DNA of 64,000 nt from Erythrobacter sp. YT30 (GCF_001542875.1 NZ_LMAF01000003.1:1-64000), one strand, 5' to 3'; shown: positions 15,183-26,600, counted from the stretch's first letter. A program made the numbers and translations. Notes: generated by a model from the letters alone, not told the origin.

Positions 15183-18062
15183 TTATTCGGTCGCGGGCAA
15201 TTCGCGCACTTCAACCGGCATACCGAGCTCATCCAGCTGCGGTTTCACCTGTTCAGCATCGCCCACAACGACCCAAATGAAATCCTCAATGTCGAGAGCG
15301 CTGCGTGCCGCTTCGTTGAGGCTTTCGGTGGTCTGGGTCTGGTACTTGCCAACCAGCGTTTCGTAGTAGTTGTCCGGCCGGTCATACTGCGCATTGCGAC
15401 GCAGTGCTCCGAGCACGCTGCCCGAAGTTTCGAAACGACCCGGCAATTCGCCGATTTCGTTGGCGACGTTGCGCTCCAGCTCTTCCTCGGTCACGCCATT
15501 GGTGGTGAGAAATTCACTCGTTTCGCGGATCATTTCTGAAATGGATGCGCCCGTCTTGTCGGCCTGCACTCCGCCCCTGATCGCGTAGACGACAGCGTTC
15601 TCGAAGGTTTGCGGGCCACCACGGATGCCGTAACTCCAGCCCTTCGTCTCGCGCAGGTTCATGTTGAGCCGCGCGAGGAAATTGCCGCCGAGTGAATTGT
15701 TGGCATTGGTGAAATCGACATAGTCGGGATCGCTCGCTGCAAGGTCGGTCAATTGCGCGCCGATAATCTGGCTTTGCGGCGAATCCGGGCGATTGACGAG
15801 GATGATGCGGCCAGTTTCACCAGCAGGCCCATCCTGAGCGGCAAAGGTCTTTTCACCCTTGGCGATGTCAGGCGCGTTCCAGTCGCCGAATGCGGTGTTG
15901 AGAGCGTCGACGACATCAGCGAGTGGCTGATCGGAGATCACGAAAACCTCGCCATTGTCGGGGCGGATCCATGTGTCCTTGAAGGTGGTCAAATCCTCGC
16001 GGGTGATCGCGCTGACGCTTTCGACTGTTGAGGACGAACCATAAGGCGTGCCTTCACCGAAAATCTCAGGCGCCATGGTGCGCCGGGCAATGCTCGCCGG
16101 ATCGCGCAATTGCTGATTGATCCCGGTGATCGTCTGCGCGCGAACGCGCTCGAGTTCTTTGGGGTCAAAAGCGGGATTGCGAATGATGTCCGACATCAGT
16201 TCGAGCGCGGGCACCAGTTTGGGTGACAAGGCCGATAAGGTGAATTCGGATCGGTCAGCGGTGCCGCCAACAGAGATGTTGACGCCCAAACGCTCGCGCT
16301 CTTCGGCGATTTCTTGCGATGAGAGGCTATCGGTGCCTTCATCGAAGAGGGCCATGGTCAGATCTTCGAGGCCCGACATGCCGGCCGGATCTGCCGCATC
16401 GCCCGCATCAAATTCCATCGTCACGTAAGTCGCAGGAACGGCCGTGCGGCGCGCATAGGTGACCTTCATGCCATTGGCGAGCATTGCGCGCTGGACTTCG
16501 GGAAAATCGAGCGAGGCCACGGTGTCGATGGGCGGTGCTGGCCGTTCGACCGAGACGGTTAGCGTGTCTTCGGCGGCCTCATCTTCAGCCGCATCACTAG
16601 CGCTTTCAACACTGCCAGCCTCTTCATATTCGCCTTCACGCTCGCCCGGTTCAAGAACGAGGGTGAATGCAGGCTTGTCCATCCATTCGTTGAGCGCTGC
16701 AGTGATTTTGGCCGGTGTCATCGTGGCGAATGCTTCGAGGCGCTTCTTGAAATAGTCGGGATCATCGCTGAAGACTTCCCCGCTGGCGAGAGTGACAGCT
16801 TTGCCGCCAAATCCGCCGACCTGTTCCAGTCCGCGTATGGTGCTGGAAAGCTGGCTTGTGGCAGCCCGCTGGAGTTCTTCCTCGGTTGGTCCCGTCGCAA
16901 GATACTCGGCAATCACCTCCTCAAGGCGCGCTTCGAGCACGGCTGGGTCAACGCCTGGCTTTACGACTGCACCAGCTGAAAGCCATCCCACGCGCTGGAA
17001 ATCGGCAAGGCCAGCAAAGACGCTGACAGCAAGCTCTTCTTCGCGGACGAGCACTTGATCGAGGCGGCTTGAGAACAGACCGCCCAGCACCGATGCGCCC
17101 ATTTCTAGCGCGAACACATCTGGATCGTTCATGCCGGGGGCGGGCCAGTATTTGGTGAGGCGTGTCGCTGCGACCTGATCTTTCATGACGGTGCGCTGAG
17201 GTTCACTGAGAGGGGCGATTTCTGCTGCGGCAGGCGTGTTCACCGGGCCGCGCGCAATCGGGCCAAACCACTTTTCGACAAGGGGTCGCGCTTCTTCAGC
17301 GGAGACATCGCCGGCCAGCACGAGGGTCGCGTTGTTTGGACCATACTTGTCGCGGAACCACCCGCGCACATCGTCCATACTCGCGGCATCAAGATCAGCC
17401 ATCGAGCCGATTATTGAATGGCCATAGGGGTGGCCTTCGCCATAAAGCTTGTCGAGAATTTCGTAGAAAACGAGACCGCCGGGACGGTTATCGCCCTGGC
17501 GTTTTTCGTTCTGGACAACCCCGCGTTGGTTATCGAGCTTTTGCTGTGTGACCGCTCCCAAAAGATATCCCATACGGTCGCTTTCGAGCCATAGCGCGCG
17601 TTCGAGGGCGGGGCGGGGGACGGTCTGGAAATAGTTGGTCCGGTCGAAACTGGTTGTGCCGTTGTAGTCGGTCGCGCCCATTTCCTGCAGGTATTGAAAG
17701 TAATCGTTGGGAGCGTTCTCACTGCCGTTGAACATCAGGTGTTCGAACAGGTGGGCAAAGCCGGTCTTGCCTTCGGGCTCATCCTTTGAGCCGACATTGT
17801 ACCATACAGCCACGCCAACGATGGGTGCTTTGCGGTCTTCGTGAACGATGACGGTGAGGCCGTTTTCGAGCTGGAATTTCTCGTAAGGAATGGCGACCTG
17901 ATCAACCAGCGCGGCAAGATCGTTTGTCGCTTCGCTTGCTGCGGCTTCGCTGTGATCATCGGCGAAAGCGGGCGTTATGGGCGCTGCGATTGCGATTGCG
18001 ATTGCGGTAAGGCTGGACGCGGAAAAGCGCGCTGCCGATCTGGCGGCTGATGTGAAAGTCAT
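15183..18062 (-). CDS. Secreted M16-family zinc metallopeptidase (two-domain)
   Basis: Periplasmic or exported insulinase-type protease of 959 residues with a signal peptide (cleavage near residue 34 after TPAFA). The N-terminal M16 domain carries the inverted zinc motif HLFEH at 104-108 and a downstream ligand Glu about residue 186 (VVQNEKR). An acidic linker at about 475-500 leads to a second M16 domain starting AMLANGMKVTYAR that lacks HxxEH and is presumably structural. This is the normal pitrilysin-like layout. Substrates are probably oligopeptides, consistent with the peptide-uptake genes nearby. Confidence 0.93.
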   Translation of the reverse strand: MTFTSAARSAARFSASSLTAIAIAIAAPITPAFADDHSEAAASEATNDLAALVDQVAIPYEKFQLENGLTVIVHEDRKAPIVGVAVWYNVGSKDEPEGKTGFAHLFEHLMFNGSENAPNDYFQYLQEMGATDYNGTTSFDRTNYFQTVPRPALERALWLESDRMGYLLGAVTQQKLDNQRGVVQNEKRQGDNRPGGLVFYEILDKLYGEGHPYGHSIIGSMADLDAASMDDVRGWFRDKYGPNNATLVLAGDVSAEEARPLVEKWFGPIARGPVNTPAAAEIAPLSEPQRTVMKDQVAATRLTKYWPAPGMNDPDVFALEMGASVLGGLFSSRLDQVLVREEELAVSVFAGLADFQRVGWLSAGAVVKPGVDPAVLEARLEEVIAEYLATGPTEEELQRAATSQLSSTIRGLEQVGGFGGKAVTLASGEVFSDDPDYFKKRLEAFATMTPAKITAALNEWMDKPAFTLVLEPGEREGEYEEAGSVESASDAAEDEAAEDTLTVSVERPAPPIDTVASLDFPEVQRAMLANGMKVTYARRTAVPATYVTMEFDAGDAADPAGMSGLEDLTMALFDEGTDSLSSQEIAEERERLGVNISVGGTADRSEFTLSALSPKLVPALELMSDIIRNPAFDPKELERVRAQTITGINQQLRDPASIARRTMAPEIFGEGTPYGSSSTVESVSAITREDLTTFKDTWIRPDNGEVFVISDQPLADVVDALNTAFGDWNAPDIAKGEKTFAAQDGPAGETGRIILVNRPDSPQSQIIGAQLTDLAASDPDYVDFTNANNSLGGNFLARLNMNLRETKGWSYGIRGGPQTFENAVVYAIRGGVQADKTGASISEMIRETSEFLTTNGVTEEELERNVANEIGELPGRFETSGSVLGALRRNAQYDRPDNYYETLVGKYQTQTTESLNEAARSALDIEDFIWVVVGDAEQVKPQLDELGMPVEVRELPATE

Positions 18063-18212
18063 GAGTGGTCAATGCTCCGTGTTGCGATCCGGGTTATGCA
18101 AGGTGCGAGCGCAGTCGCCCGCAATGGTCAAGCAGCGCGTTCGACCCTTCGACGAACAGCGCATTCAATTCGATAAAGGGTATATGGCCATGACCCTGGG
18201 GTGGTTCCCCAA

Positions 18213-20456
18213 TCAGCGCGCATTGGTGACGGTTTTGCGCGACTTCGCCGCTGCCTCCACGTCATCGCGCCAGAAATAGACGGGCTTCAGTTTGTGATCG
18301 ACGAACAACTGCATCTGATCAGTCGCATGAGGACTGTCGGGCCGGGTGATGGCAGAACCAAATGGCTGGATGGAGCGCGATAACACCCTGCCACCATTGG
18401 CGGGCCATTCCACCCATTGGATAAAGCTGTCGCCATGGACGAGGCTAGCCCTGCCATCCTCGTCAAATTTCCAGGTGGTTGCTGCGCGCAATGTGTCGGA
18501 GCCGCCATCGAGAGGAAGGTCGACACCCCCTTGGCGAAGCCGCACGACTTCGGACATGGGCGGATCGATCCTGCCGAAATGCGTGTTCAGATGATCGGCC
18601 GCCTCAGCGACCTTCTGTTCAACATCGGGCCACGGCTTGTTCTGGTATTCGGCAGACATGAAATCGCGGATCAACAGATAGGCGAGGGCATCAGCTGGGC
18701 CTTCGTTGTCAGCTGTAAAATCCCAATCGAGCAGCAATTCACGCGCCTCTTTCAACCGCGCGACACGTCCGCCAGCATCCTTCATGCGGATCGGCATTTC
18801 CATGGCTTCAATCTCGTCCCAAAGCCTATCGATATAGCCTTGCCGCTCATAGCCGGTGTCATACTTGATCCGCTCAAGTGCCGCACGATCCAGAGGGCCA
18901 TCGGCTTCGCTCAAAAGCTTGAACGCGCGCCATGATCGGTTGGTCTGTTTGCGCTCTACACCGAGCACGGGGGAGAACGCGTCAGGGTCCAGATCGCTGC
19001 CATCGCCTGCCGCGGTGAAAGGTTCATTGTTGGCATTGTAGATCCAGCCGGATGCGGGATTGATGAGCTTGGGTATCTCGGCATATTCGACCGTACCATC
19101 CCAGATGAGATCGGATCGGCTGCCATCCAGAACCCCGCGCCAATTTGCGTCTACGTCCTCAGGCCGGTCAGGGATTGCCGCGTTGTAGACATAGGCGATA
19201 TTGCCTTCCTTGTCGGCGTAGATGAAATTTGTCGACGGGATCGCCATGCGCGCGATTTGCTCCTGCCACTCCTCCAGATTGGTGGTCTTGTTGAGCCGAT
19301 AATACGCGTCGAGCTGCTCGACGCTGTCCATCCCGCCATAGCGGATGGCGAAATAGCCATTCTCGTTCTGGATCACCGGACCATGGACGCTGCGCAGAAC
19401 TTCGCGGCTGATCGGTAGGGTGACCGGCCCCATCTTCACCGGCAATGTCACCGTCTTACGCTCCAGATCGCGCCATTCGCCATCGAGCCTGTATTGCGTG
19501 CCCGCTTCATTGACTTCGAGCTTGTAGACATCGGCCATGTCGGGGCGGTTCACCGTGTTGGTCCATCCCAGATGCTCATTGTGGCCGAGGAAAGGGAAGG
19601 GCGATCCGGGGAAATTGGCTCCGGTAAAATGCCAGCCTTCTTCGCTTTCAACACTGAATTCATACCAGGCGACCCCGCCGCGCAAAGGTTGGTGCGAATT
19701 GGAAATAAGGGTGGTGGGGCCGCCTGATCTTTCCGGCGTAACAGCAAATGCGTTTGAGCCAAGGAGCGCTGCATCTTCGCCCATCGGTAAGGGGTGGAGC
19801 AGATTGGCCTGATTGTCGCTCGCCCTCTGGTCCGCAGGCGCTGGATCACGGGGGAAACCCGGAATGTCTGGGCCGAATTCGCGCGGCAGGGGATCGCCCG
19901 CCACCAGCGGCCCGATCACATTGCCAAGGCCGAAAAAGAACGGCTGGCGCAGCACAAAACCGGCAGCAACATCTTCGCCATTCACCGGGAAGAGATTGCC
20001 CAGTTTCACCTCGTCCGGATTGTCTTCGGCAAACTGGTTTAATCCGCTTGCGTAGGCTTCAAACAAGGCCCGCGTATCATCGGGCAGGTCCTGATACTTA
20101 CGCTCCGCCGTGCCGCGCGCATCGAGCAGATGATAGACATAATCGAATTGCGCCCCATCCTGGCCCGCAATCGCGCCGTATCGGCCGCGCGACATGGCAA
20201 CCACGTCTTGCAGCGTGAAGAAATCATCCTCTGCATGCGCAATCGCCACTCCGAAAGCGACATCGGCATCGGTTTTGCCATAGATATGCGGGACGCCGTA
20301 TTCGTCTCGAATGATCTCCGCTTCGTACGTAGTCCAGCTTTCCGGCGAGTACGTAGCTTCGTCGGCTGACAGCGGCTCCCAAGTTGCGAGCGCCACAAAT
20401 GCAGCGATCATCACAATCACCAGCGCAAACGCGCCGCGCCCCAACCATTTAACCAT
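18213..20456 (-). CDS. Penicillin/acyl-homoserine-lactone acylase family enzyme
   Basis: Ntn-hydrolase that cleaves amide bonds of acylated substrates, such as AHL signals or beta-lactams. Start set at 20456 (MVKWLGRGAF), because GGAGAG lies just upstream. About 747 residues with an N-terminal membrane/signal helix at 8-25. The alpha region includes IIRDEYGVPHIYG and the processing site GSNAF gives the beta-subunit N-terminal nucleophile Ser234. The beta part has NSHQPL, NHEHLGWTNT-type and PSTNFIYADKEGNIAY motifs. Which amide it cleaves cannot be told. It is divergent from clpB. Confidence 0.87.
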   Translation of the reverse strand: MVKWLGRGAFALVIVMIAAFVALATWEPLSADEATYSPESWTTYEAEIIRDEYGVPHIYGKTDADVAFGVAIAHAEDDFFTLQDVVAMSRGRYGAIAGQDGAQFDYVYHLLDARGTAERKYQDLPDDTRALFEAYASGLNQFAEDNPDEVKLGNLFPVNGEDVAAGFVLRQPFFFGLGNVIGPLVAGDPLPREFGPDIPGFPRDPAPADQRASDNQANLLHPLPMGEDAALLGSNAFAVTPERSGGPTTLISNSHQPLRGGVAWYEFSVESEEGWHFTGANFPGSPFPFLGHNEHLGWTNTVNRPDMADVYKLEVNEAGTQYRLDGEWRDLERKTVTLPVKMGPVTLPISREVLRSVHGPVIQNENGYFAIRYGGMDSVEQLDAYYRLNKTTNLEEWQEQIARMAIPSTNFIYADKEGNIAYVYNAAIPDRPEDVDANWRGVLDGSRSDLIWDGTVEYAEIPKLINPASGWIYNANNEPFTAAGDGSDLDPDAFSPVLGVERKQTNRSWRAFKLLSEADGPLDRAALERIKYDTGYERQGYIDRLWDEIEAMEMPIRMKDAGGRVARLKEARELLLDWDFTADNEGPADALAYLLIRDFMSAEYQNKPWPDVEQKVAEAADHLNTHFGRIDPPMSEVVRLRQGGVDLPLDGGSDTLRAATTWKFDEDGRASLVHGDSFIQWVEWPANGGRVLSRSIQPFGSAITRPDSPHATDQMQLFVDHKLKPVYFWRDDVEAAAKSRKTVTNAR

Positions 20457-20604
20457 CAATCTCTCCGAATTCTCTTGGCTGAATGTGTGCCGCCCGATTG
20501 CCCCCTTGGCAAGCGGCTTGGCGTCACCCACCTATCCGAGTAACACACCGCTCTGCTTGAGGTTTCGTTCGCGAAACACACTCGACAAAAGCAATCGGTA
20601 AGGA

Positions 20605-20632
20605 CTTGTGTTGCTAAAATGCAACACTATAT
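20605..20632 (+). promoter_or_regulatory. Putative heat-shock (sigma-32) promoter of clpB with nested inverted repeat
   Basis: CTTGTG (20605-20610) and CTATAT (20627-20632) are separated by 16 nt. This resembles the alphaproteobacterial RpoH pattern CTTG(AC)-N17-C(C/T)TATNT. Between them a perfect inverted repeat GTGTTGC-N6-GCAACAC (20608-20627) sits exactly over the spacer, which could be a repressor site or chance. It is not the CIRCE element. The transcript would start ~25 nt before the clpB ATG. Confidence 0.6.
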
Positions 20633-20665
20633 CGAGAGGGAAAGTCACATGAGGGGTCTCATCAC

Positions 20666-23242
20666 ATGAATCTCGAAAAGTTTACCGACCGCGCCAAAGG
20701 ATTCCTGCAATCCGCACAGACGGTCGCCATCCGCATGAATCACCAGCGGATTACCCCGCTGCACCTGTTGAAAGCTCTTCTCGAAGACGAGGAGGGAATG
20801 GCGGCTGGCCTGATCCAGCGCGCAGGCGGCGAAACGGCGCTTGCCGTCAGCGCAGTCGACGATGGACTTGGCAAAATCCCCGTCGTCACAGGCGGCGGCG
20901 CGCAGCAGACGCCGGGCCTCGACAATGACGCCGTGCGCGTGCTCGACCAGGCAGAACAGCTCGCTGATAAAGCGGGCGATAGCTATGTAGCGGTCGAGCG
21001 TGTTTTGACAGCGCTCGCAATGGCGCCGGGCGCGGCTGGCGAAGCGATGAAGGCCGCGAGCGTCACGCCGCAGACTTTGAATGCCGCGATTGAAGCATTG
21101 CGCGGCGGCCGCACCGCAGACAGCGCCAATGCCGAAAGCTCTTATGATGCGATGGAGAAATTCGCCCGCGATCTGACGCAGGCGGCGCGCGATGGCAAGC
21201 TTGATCCCGTGATCGGCCGCGATGAAGAAATCCGCCGCGCGATCCAGATCCTTGCGCGTCGAACCAAGAACAATCCTGCGATGATCGGTGAACCCGGCAC
21301 GGGTAAAACCGCGATTGCCGAAGGGCTGGCTCTGCGCATAGCCAATGGCGATGTGCCTGACAGCCTTAAAGGTCGCACGCTTATGTCGCTCGATATGGGC
21401 GCGTTGATTGCGGGTGCGAAGTATCGCGGTGAATTTGAAGAGCGGCTTAAGTCGGTACTCGATGAAGTGAAGAACGCCGATGGCCAGATCATCTTGTTCA
21501 TTGATGAGATGCACACTCTGATCGGCGCAGGGGCTTCGGAAGGCTCCATGGATGCTTCAAACCTGTTGAAGCCTGCGCTTAGCCGCGGTGAACTCCACTG
21601 CATTGGTGCAACCACGCTCGATGAATACCAGAAATACGTCGAGAAAGACCCCGCGCTTCAGCGGCGCTTCCAGCCGGTCTACATCGAAGAACCTTCGGTC
21701 GAGGACACGATCTCGATCCTGCGCGGTATCAAGGACAAGTACGAACTGCACCACGGCGTGCGCATCACCGATGGCTCTATTGTGGCCGCTGCACGTCTTT
21801 CCGATCGTTACATCCAGAACAGGTTCCTTCCTGACAAAGCCATCGACCTGATGGATGAAGCGGCCAGCCGTATCCGCATGGAAGTCGAATCAAAGCCTGA
21901 GGAAATCGAAGCGCTCGATCGCCGGATCATCCAGCTGAAGATCGAAGAATCGGCGCTCGAGAAGGAGGACGACAAGGCCTCGAAAGAGCGCTTGGAGGCT
22001 CTTCGTGAGGAACTTGCAAATCTTGAGCAGGAAAGCTCCGAACTTACCACGCGCTGGCAGAATGAGCGCGACAAGATTGATGCCGAGGGCAAGATCAAGG
22101 AGCAATTGGATGCCGCGCGTCTTGAGCTCGAACAGGCCGAGCGGACCGGCGATCTCGCAAAAGCGGGTGAGCTTTCCTATGGCACGATCCCGACATTGGA
22201 AAAGCAGCTCGAAGAAGCGGAAGACCTCAACGAAGATGCGCTGCTGCGCGAGGAAGTGACCGAGGAAGACATTGCATCGGTTGTCTCCCGCTGGACCGGC
22301 ATCCCCATTGAAAAGATGATGGAAGGCGAGCGCGAGAAGCTGCTCGATATGGAGAATATCCTCGGCAAGCGCGTTATCGGGCAAAGCGCAGCTATCGAAG
22401 CGGTGTCGAAAGCGGTTCGCCGCGCGCGTGCCGGCTTGCAGGATCCTGGGCGGCCATTGGGCTCATTCCTTTTCCTAGGCCCCACCGGTGTCGGCAAGAC
22501 GGAGCTGACCAAAGCGCTCGCCGGATTCCTGTTCGATGATGACAGCGCAATGGTCCGCATTGATATGTCGGAATTCATGGAGAAGCACTCGGTCGCTCGC
22601 CTGATTGGCGCGCCTCCGGGATATGTTGGCTATGACGAAGGCGGGGTGCTAACCGAAAGCGTGCGTCGCCGCCCTTATCAGGTGGTGCTTTTCGACGAGG
22701 TCGAGAAAGCGCATGGCGATGTCTTCAACGTGCTTTTGCAAGTGCTCGATGATGGCCGGTTGACCGATGGTCAGGGAAGGGTGGTCGATTTCAGCAACAC
22801 GCTGATCATTCTCACCTCGAACCTTGGCAGTCAGTTTCTCTCCAATCTTCCCGACGATGGCAAGGTTGCCGATGTCGAGGATCAGGTGATGGATGTGGTG
22901 CGCGGTCATTTCCGCCCCGAATTCCTCAACCGGTTGGATGAGATCATCCTGTTCCACCGCCTCGCCATGGAACACATGGCGCCGATTGTCGCAATCCAGG
23001 TCAAACGAGTGCAGAAACTGCTCGACGATCGCAAGATCACGCTCGATTTGACCGATGCGGCTCTGCGCTGGCTTGGCAGGGTAGGGTACGATCCGGTTTA
23101 CGGCGCGAGACCGTTAAAGCGGGCAGTGCAGCGATACCTGCAGGATCCGCTGGCTGAGATGCTTCTCGAAGGGACTGTCCCGGACGGCACGACATTGACG
23201 GTCGATGAAGGCGACGGCGAACTCAAGATGACTGTGCAATAG
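20666..23242 (+). CDS. clpB: ATP-dependent disaggregase ClpB
   Basis: Hexameric AAA+ chaperone that, with DnaK, pulls proteins out of aggregates after stress. It has 858 residues, full length. It has an N-domain (1-145), first AAA+ domain with Walker A GEPGTGKT at 208-215, the middle coiled coil at about 400-530 with alternating Glu/Leu/Lys repeats, second AAA+ domain with Walker A GPTGVGKT at 605-612, and the ending region containing [11 protein letters not shown] and [17 protein letters not shown] heat-shock promoter is predicted upstream. GAGGGG lies before the ATG. Confidence 0.97.
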   Translation: MNLEKFTDRAKGFLQSAQTVAIRMNHQRITPLHLLKALLEDEEGMAAGLIQRAGGETALAVSAVDDGLGKIPVVTGGGAQQTPGLDNDAVRVLDQAEQLADKAGDSYVAVERVLTALAMAPGAAGEAMKAASVTPQTLNAAIEALRGGRTADSANAESSYDAMEKFARDLTQAARDGKLDPVIGRDEEIRRAIQILARRTKNNPAMIGEPGTGKTAIAEGLALRIANGDVPDSLKGRTLMSLDMGALIAGAKYRGEFEERLKSVLDEVKNADGQIILFIDEMHTLIGAGASEGSMDASNLLKPALSRGELHCIGATTLDEYQKYVEKDPALQRRFQPVYIEEPSVEDTISILRGIKDKYELHHGVRITDGSIVAAARLSDRYIQNRFLPDKAIDLMDEAASRIRMEVESKPEEIEALDRRIIQLKIEESALEKEDDKASKERLEALREELANLEQESSELTTRWQNERDKIDAEGKIKEQLDAARLELEQAERTGDLAKAGELSYGTIPTLEKQLEEAEDLNEDALLREEVTEEDIASVVSRWTGIPIEKMMEGEREKLLDMENILGKRVIGQSAAIEAVSKAVRRARAGLQDPGRPLGSFLFLGPTGVGKTELTKALAGFLFDDDSAMVRIDMSEFMEKHSVARLIGAPPGYVGYDEGGVLTESVRRRPYQVVLFDEVEKAHGDVFNVLLQVLDDGRLTDGQGRVVDFSNTLIILTSNLGSQFLSNLPDDGKVADVEDQVMDVVRGHFRPEFLNRLDEIILFHRLAMEHMAPIVAIQVKRVQKLLDDRKITLDLTDAALRWLGRVGYDPVYGARPLKRAVQRYLQDPLAEMLLEGTVPDGTTLTVDEGDGELKMTVQ

Positions 23243-23361
23243 GCACGGTAGTTTTGCCGCCCTGAGAGAATCGGGATTCGCTTTTTCCGGTATCTTCCAT
23301 GGCTTCCCGGGCAAAAGCTTATTGTTTCGCTCCCGCTAGGCCGGAGCATGAAAACAGCATG

Positions 23362-23395
23362 AAGAGTGGTTTGTTTCGCGCAGACCACTCTTTTT
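23362..23395 (+). terminator. Terminator downstream of clpB
   Basis: AAGAGTGGT (23362-23370) pairs with ACCACTCTT (23384-23392), followed by TTT. It lies ~120 nt after the clpB stop. A shorter GAATC/GATTC hairpin with CTTTTT occurs at about 23268-23286 and may be an earlier partial terminator. Confidence 0.75.
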
Positions 23396-23572
23396 GTTAT
23401 GTGCGAAAAGTAAAATCGTCAGATTGTTGCCAGCTCTAATGAGTGAATGTGGGATTAACGCAACAGCCCCGCTAAAAGTGGCAGAGTTCGTCAGGCTGCT
23501 TTGACATCAAAACGTCACTATTGCACTTATCCGACATCGCAGGGGCTTTGTCGCGTGAAGATCAGGGGCCGT

Positions 23573-23600
23573 TTGGAATGCGCCAGTGTAAGCATTCCAA
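23573..23600 (+). other. Leader hairpin upstream of TonB-dependent receptor
   Basis: Perfect 9-bp stem TTGGAATGC (23573-23581)/GCATTCCAA (23592-23600), loop of 10 nt. It ends 53 nt before the ATG of the receptor. No T-run follows, so it is not a terminator. It may be an mRNA structure or a protein-binding palindrome. Confidence 0.5.
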
Positions 23601-23653
23601 GATCGGAAGATTGGACGCACTGCAAGGCTTCGGTTGTCGCAACTGGAGTGATC

Positions 23654-26600
23654 ATGAAAAAGTTTCACAGTAATTCGATGAAGGCGCTCGCCTTCTCAGC
23701 ATCGGCTATCGCGTTCGTGGTAGCGGGCCCGGTCTACGCTCAGGATGAAGAGCCCGAGGCTCAGGAACAAGAAGAGGAAGAAGGGGAAGAAGAGCAGGTT
23801 AATGTTGGTACCGATGCTTCCGGCTCGACATCGGGCGGTCAAATCACCGTTACCGGTTCGCGTATTGTCCGCGACACCTACACCTCGATTTCGCCACTTC
23901 AGGTTCTGACAACCGAGAACCAACAGGCAGTTGGTGCATTCGACCCCGCACAGATTTTGCAACGGTCAGAAGCTGCGGCTGGTACACAGATCGACGCGAC
24001 CTTCCTTGGCTTCGTTCTCGATAACGGCCCCGGATCACAGACGATCAACCTTCGCGGCCTTGGCGCTGATCGTACTCTGGTTCTCGTCAACGGCCGGCGC
24101 CTTGCGCCTGGCGGTGTGGGCGGTGCTCCGACCAGCCCTTCAATCAACCTGATCCCGTCGACGCTTGTTGACCGCTATGACCTGCTGCTCGACGGTGCTT
24201 CGTCGGTTTATGGTTCGGACGCTGTCGCAGGTGTTGCAAACATCATTCTGCGCAAAGACTTTGACGGTCTTGAGCTGCAGGCGAACGGTAACGTCAACAC
24301 ACAAGGTGGTGGCGACGACTTTATCGTTAGCGCGGCATGGGGCTTTAACACAGACCGTGCCGTTTTCGGTATCGGTGCGGAATACTCTTTCCGTGATGAG
24401 ATTGCACTGAAAGACCGTGACTTCCTCGCAGACGACACAGTCAACGTTGAGGTCGATGAGGACGGCAACAGATTTACCACCGGCCTTCGCGACAACGCTA
24501 TCGTCCGCAACCGTACGCCGGGTGTGACTGTTTCGGAAAGAGATGCGATTATCGACGGTATTTCCGGTCGTATCTTCATTCCAGGAACGTTCCTCGGCTC
24601 AGTCTACTTCCCGGCCAACGGCAACATTGCAAACATCCCTGGACTGAACTTTGGTGAGAGCACCAACGCTTTCGGTCAGGATCTCGACACTGATGGCGAT
24701 GGCGTTCGTGACGTTGACTTCCAGAACGTGAACCTAAACGGCGCGAACCTCGATCAGACGTTCGTGCCTGAACAAGAGCTGATCAACGTCTTTGCCTATG
24801 GTGAATACACCTTCCCCGGTGAAGCTAACATCACGCCGTTCTTCGAGGCGCAATACACCCGTGCTGACATTGTCAGCCCGAACAGCAATATCCCTCAGAT
24901 TTTCCCGTTCGTGCCTGCTGACAACGTGTTCAACCCTTGTAACATTGCCAGCCCGAATGGGACGGATTGTTTCGCAGCTGACAACGCGCTGCTTGGCGGT
25001 TTATTCAACCCCGGTTCTGGCAGCATTTCGACGCTTCCTATCGCCTCAATTGCGGGTGACCGGAACAACTTCGACGTCACTCAAGAGCAATATCGCGGCG
25101 TCTTGGGTGTTCGCGGTGATCTTCCGTTTATCGGATCCTCGTGGACATTCGAAATTGCAGGTGTTTATTCGCGCGCTGAAGGTCGGAACAGTGTCTCGGG
25201 CATTCGTGAAGACCGCCTGGCGTTAGCACTTGGTATTGACCCGACTGCTGATTTTAATGGCGATGGTATCGTCGATAACAACGGCGACGGCATTGCCGAC
25301 GACTACAACCAGAACATCGCAATCGGCTCCGGATCGCCTCTGTCGATCACACCATGTGACGCCTCGGCTCTGGCCAACCCTTCATTGGCGGCACCGGGTC
25401 TGCTTGACGGCTGTACAGCTGTGGACCTGTTCAACCAGAGCGTGCTGGGTGCACCAATCGGTGATTTTGCCACCGCAGCTGAGCGTGACTACGTGTTCGA
25501 CCAAAGCGTCTTTGACACCACCTACGAGCAGATTTTCATCAGTGGTTTTGTCACAGGTGATCTGTTTGACCTGCCTGCCGGTCCGGTTGGCCTCGTGGTT
25601 GGCGCCGAATGGCGCGAAGACTCGATCGACTCCACACCAGATTTCATCACGTCTAACGGTTTGTTCTTTGCACGCTCGTCAGATGCGGGGGCAACGGGTT
25701 CAGCTTGGATCCGTGAAGTCTTCGGTGAACTTGATGTACCTCTGGTCGCTGGTGAAACACTGGTCGAAGAACTCAATGTGAAGCTTTCGGGCCGTATTAC
25801 GGACCAAGAGTTTTACGGCACAAACGGTACGTTCTCCATCGGAGGCGGCTGGCGCCCAGTTTCGCCCCTTCTCCTCAAGTTCAACTACGGAACCTCGTTC
25901 CGTGCGCCGAACCTGCGTGAGAACTTCCTCGCCAACCAGACAGGCTTCCTGACTATTACGGACCCTTGTGCAGTTCCGGACGCTGCCTTTGTAACGCCTC
26001 CTGGTGCTCCCGCAGGAACACTGCCCAGCTATCAGGCCAATCTCGATACGCGCGATCCACAAACGCTGGCTAATTGCCTCCGTGAAGGGCGTGACCCAAC
26101 GATGGTTGGTATCGATGATCTTGGGCAGAACACTTTCCGCACACCAAGCCCGGAAGTTGTCTCGGGTGGTACACTTGATCTCGACCCTGAGACTTCAACC
26201 TCGATCACGACTGGCTTTGCTTTTGAAGAAAGCTTTGCGAGCGGGTTCGAGTTCTCTTTCAACTTCAACTACTATGACATTCAGATCCGCGACGCGATTG
26301 TCGAGCCGGGCGTGCAGTTCATCGTCAATGACTGTTTCACGCGGCAAGATGGTATTCGCAGCCCGTTCTGTGACCGGATCGGCACCGATCCAACTGGTCG
26401 GATGCTGGTGAGCGACGTGTTCCAAGGCTTCTTGAACTTTAACGAAGAGGCTGTTCGCGGCATCGATTTGAACGCAACCTTTGCTAAGGACGTGCTGATC
26501 GGTGGCGAAACATTCGATCTGTCGCTTGAGCTCCGGGCCAACCACCTCATTGAGCGTTCAATTCTGTTCATCGATGCCGAAGGCAACCTGACCGAGAACA

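Larger units (their letters stand above)
23243..23653. other. Intergenic region between clpB and the TonB receptor
   Basis: About 410 bases without a convincing gene. It contains a terminator at 23362-23395 and a strong hairpin at 23573-23600 in the likely receptor leader. TTGACA at 23501-23506 could be a -35 box, but the matching -10 is poor. The receptor frame stays open for 51 codons before its signal-peptide Met, but that stretch does not look like protein. I do not see a B12 box or another known riboswitch. Confidence 0.6.

Noticed and set aside
20605..20632. CIRCE element for HrcA at clpB
   Set aside because: The inverted repeat is GTGTTGC-N6-GCAACAC, not TTAGCACTC-N9-GAGTGCTAA.
20645..21514. 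Minus-strand open frame opposite the start of clpB
   Set aside because: The ClpB frame is unmistakable; the complement has no family features.
23501..23653. Open extension of the TonB receptor frame upstream of its signal peptide
   Set aside because: The 51-codon extension has no protein-like features, and the Met at 23654 has a signal peptide and GGAG.
23401..23653. Cobalamin riboswitch before the TonB receptor
   Set aside because: No B12 box or matching fold is visible; only a simple hairpin occurs.
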